14,027 nt of DNA from Chloroflexota bacterium. Its GTDB lineage: Bacteria > Chloroflexota > Limnocylindria > Limnocylindrales > Limnocylindraceae. The position numbers and the translations under genes were made by a program. The notes below the pieces were generated by a model, which was not told the DNA's origin, did not search any database, and saw nothing but the letters and a program-made list of their open reading frames with translations. The stretch lies in the NCBI GenBank assembly GCA_016463555.1, contig JAEMRB010000014.1, positions 1 through 14,027 on the forward strand, in the 5' to 3' direction. This document shows, piece after piece, positions 13,230 through 14,027 of this stretch; position 1 is the stretch's first letter, and every line of letters begins with the position of its first letter.

Positions 13230-13251
13230 GGACAAAGGGGGGCGCTGCGGA

Positions 13252-14027
13252 ATGGATCAACGACAGGTCTGGCGCGCGGTCCTCGGAGAGCTGGAGATCA
13301 GCCTTTCGCAGGCCACCTTCGAGACCTGGTTCCGCCGCACCGCACTTCTTCGTGTCGACGAGTCGACTGCCACCTTCGTTGTCGGCGTCCAGTCCGGGTT
13401 CGCAAAAGATTGGGTTGATGAGCGCTATCGCTCCCTGATCGCACAAACGTTGGCGAAGGTTGTTGGCTATAGCGTCACGCTCTCCGTAGAAGTGGTGAGC
13501 GATGCTGAGCTCGACGCACACGGCGCACTCGCTGCGAAGGGGAAGGGTGTCGCCTCTGCCGACACGGCACCGCGCGTCACCGCGCCACAAGAGAGCGTGC
13601 GCATCATTGATCGTGATGTGCCAACGCGTGCAACGAACTTGAATCCTCGCTACACATTCGCGACGTATGTTGTTGGCGCGGCAAATCGTCTCGCACATGC
13701 AGCATCGCTCTCTGTATCCGAGCGACCTGGTGGCGCATACAATCCGCTCTTCTTGTACGGCGGCACCGGCCTCGGCAAGACACACCTGTTGCACGCCATT
13801 GGCAACGCTGTTGCTGAGCGCTCGCCGAAGCGCCAGGTGCTCTACATCACAGGCGAAGCGTTCACGAATGAGTTCATCACCAGCATTCAGCAGGGTGGCG
13901 CAGAGGCATTCCGTTCGCGCTTCCGCAAGATCGATGTGCTGCTCATTGATGACATTCAATTCCTCGCCGATAAGGAGCGCACGCAGGAAGAGTTCTTCCA
14001 CACCTTCAACGCGCTGCACTCCGCCGG
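13252..14027 (+). CDS. dnaA: Chromosomal replication initiator DnaA (N-terminal 258 codons; continues past window)
   Basis: Binds DnaA boxes at oriC and opens the duplex as an ATP-bound filament. The frame from ATG 13252 stays open to the window edge. Residues 1-80 are domain I (MDQRQVWRAVLGELEISLSQ, ATFETWFRRTALL), 81-130 a variable linker, then the AAA+ domain: LNPRYTFATYVVGAANRLAHAA (130-151), Walker A GGTGLGKT (170-177), Walker B LLIDDIQFL (230-238). The sensor motifs and the DNA-binding domain IV lie outside. The start fits the family; its SD is the G-rich AGGGGGG (13236-13242), 9 bases upstream. It diverges from rpmH and has a leader of about 190 bases if the proposed promoter is right. 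Confidence 0.97.
   Translation, partial: MDQRQVWRAVLGELEISLSQATFETWFRRTALLRVDESTATFVVGVQSGFAKDWVDERYRSLIAQTLAKVVGYSVTLSVEVVSDAELDAHGALAAKGKGVASADTAPRVTAPQESVRIIDRDVPTRATNLNPRYTFATYVVGAANRLAHAASLSVSERPGGAYNPLFLYGGTGLGKTHLLHAIGNAVAERSPKRQVLYITGEAFTNEFITSIQQGGAEAFRSRFRKIDVLLIDDIQFLADKERTQEEFFHTFNALHSA

Larger units (their letters stand above)
12810..13251. other. 442-base rpmH-dnaA intergenic region; possible but unproven oriC
   Basis: Contains divergent promoter candidates, an operator-like palindrome and the dnaA leader, annotated separately. The rpmH/dnaA junction often lies next to the chromosome origin. However, I find no cluster of DnaA boxes: the best single match to TTATCCACA is GTATCCAAA (13000-13008, 7 of 9), and no AT-rich unwinding stretch stands out. 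GCGAGGA (12901-12907) and TCCTCGC (12935-12941) form a further 7-bp inverted repeat within the rpmH promoter and leader area. The origin may be on the other side of dnaA, outside the window. Confidence 0.4.

Noticed and set aside
13157..13438. + strand frame of 93 codons covering the end of the T-box-like element and the start of dnaA
   Set aside because: It starts before the T-box core, has no SD, overlaps dnaA out of frame and shows no domain.
13084..14019. 311-codon frame on the - strand opposite dnaA and its leader
   Set aside because: dnaA on the + strand is certain from its Walker motifs; the antisense frame shows no recognisable domain and would cross the dnaA promoter-leader region.
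1..14027. CRISPR array, insertion sequence, prophage or toxin-antitoxin module
   Set aside because: No spaced repeat array, transposase, terminal inverted repeats or phage genes seen; nearly all of the sequence is accounted for by housekeeping genes.

Overview
The window is a GC-rich bacterial chromosome segment carrying the dnaA/rpmH junction and, beside it, a conserved block of translation, secretion and cell-envelope genes. The order prfB-ftsE-ftsX-ctp-smpB-ssrA and the divergent arrangement rpmH-rnpA-yidD-yidC-khpB / dnaA are both familiar from Actinomycetota and Chloroflexota. The form of Prs (FANEN in place of FSDGE, GRSDKKDQPR in place of ARQDRK), a YidC without a large periplasmic domain but with a lipobox, and a SecA with a SEC-C zinc tail make a Chloroflexota (for example Limnocylindria-like) genome my best guess. 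This is inference from remembered family patterns, not from a search.

Layout: (1) bases 1-80 are the lysine/proline-rich tail of an unidentified gene. (2) Bases 112-8194 run on the + strand: prs, a small one-TM protein, secA, prfB (RF2, with a programmed +1 frameshift that splits the reading frame), ftsE, ftsX and ctp. Most are tightly spaced or overlap. (3) Bases 8195-8480 hold what looks like a compact transcription unit of its own: promoter, near-perfect Shine-Dalgarno, 15-codon ORF, long hairpin, terminator-like hairpin. After it come a 14-bp direct repeat and smpB. (4) Bases 9050-9425 are the tmRNA gene ssrA, next to its partner smpB. (5) Bases 9455-12809 run on the - strand: rpmH, rnpA, yidD, yidC, khpB and a DUF4287/DUF1801-like gene, mostly with ATGA or TAATG overlaps. 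(6) The 442-base gap 12810-13251 carries a good promoter for the rpmH operon, a CsoR-operator-like palindrome, a candidate dnaA promoter and, in the dnaA leader, a 13/14 match to the T-box riboswitch signature. (7) dnaA starts at 13252 and runs off the window.

Functionally, the region combines nucleotide precursor supply (Prs), protein export and membrane insertion (SecA, YidC, YidD), termination and ribosome rescue (RF2, SmpB, tmRNA), divisome-linked cell-wall control (FtsEX, with a CtpA-type protease beside it), RNA metabolism (RNase P protein, KhpB) and replication initiation (DnaA). The points most worth a second look are the T-box-like dnaA leader and the small transcription unit between ctp and smpB.
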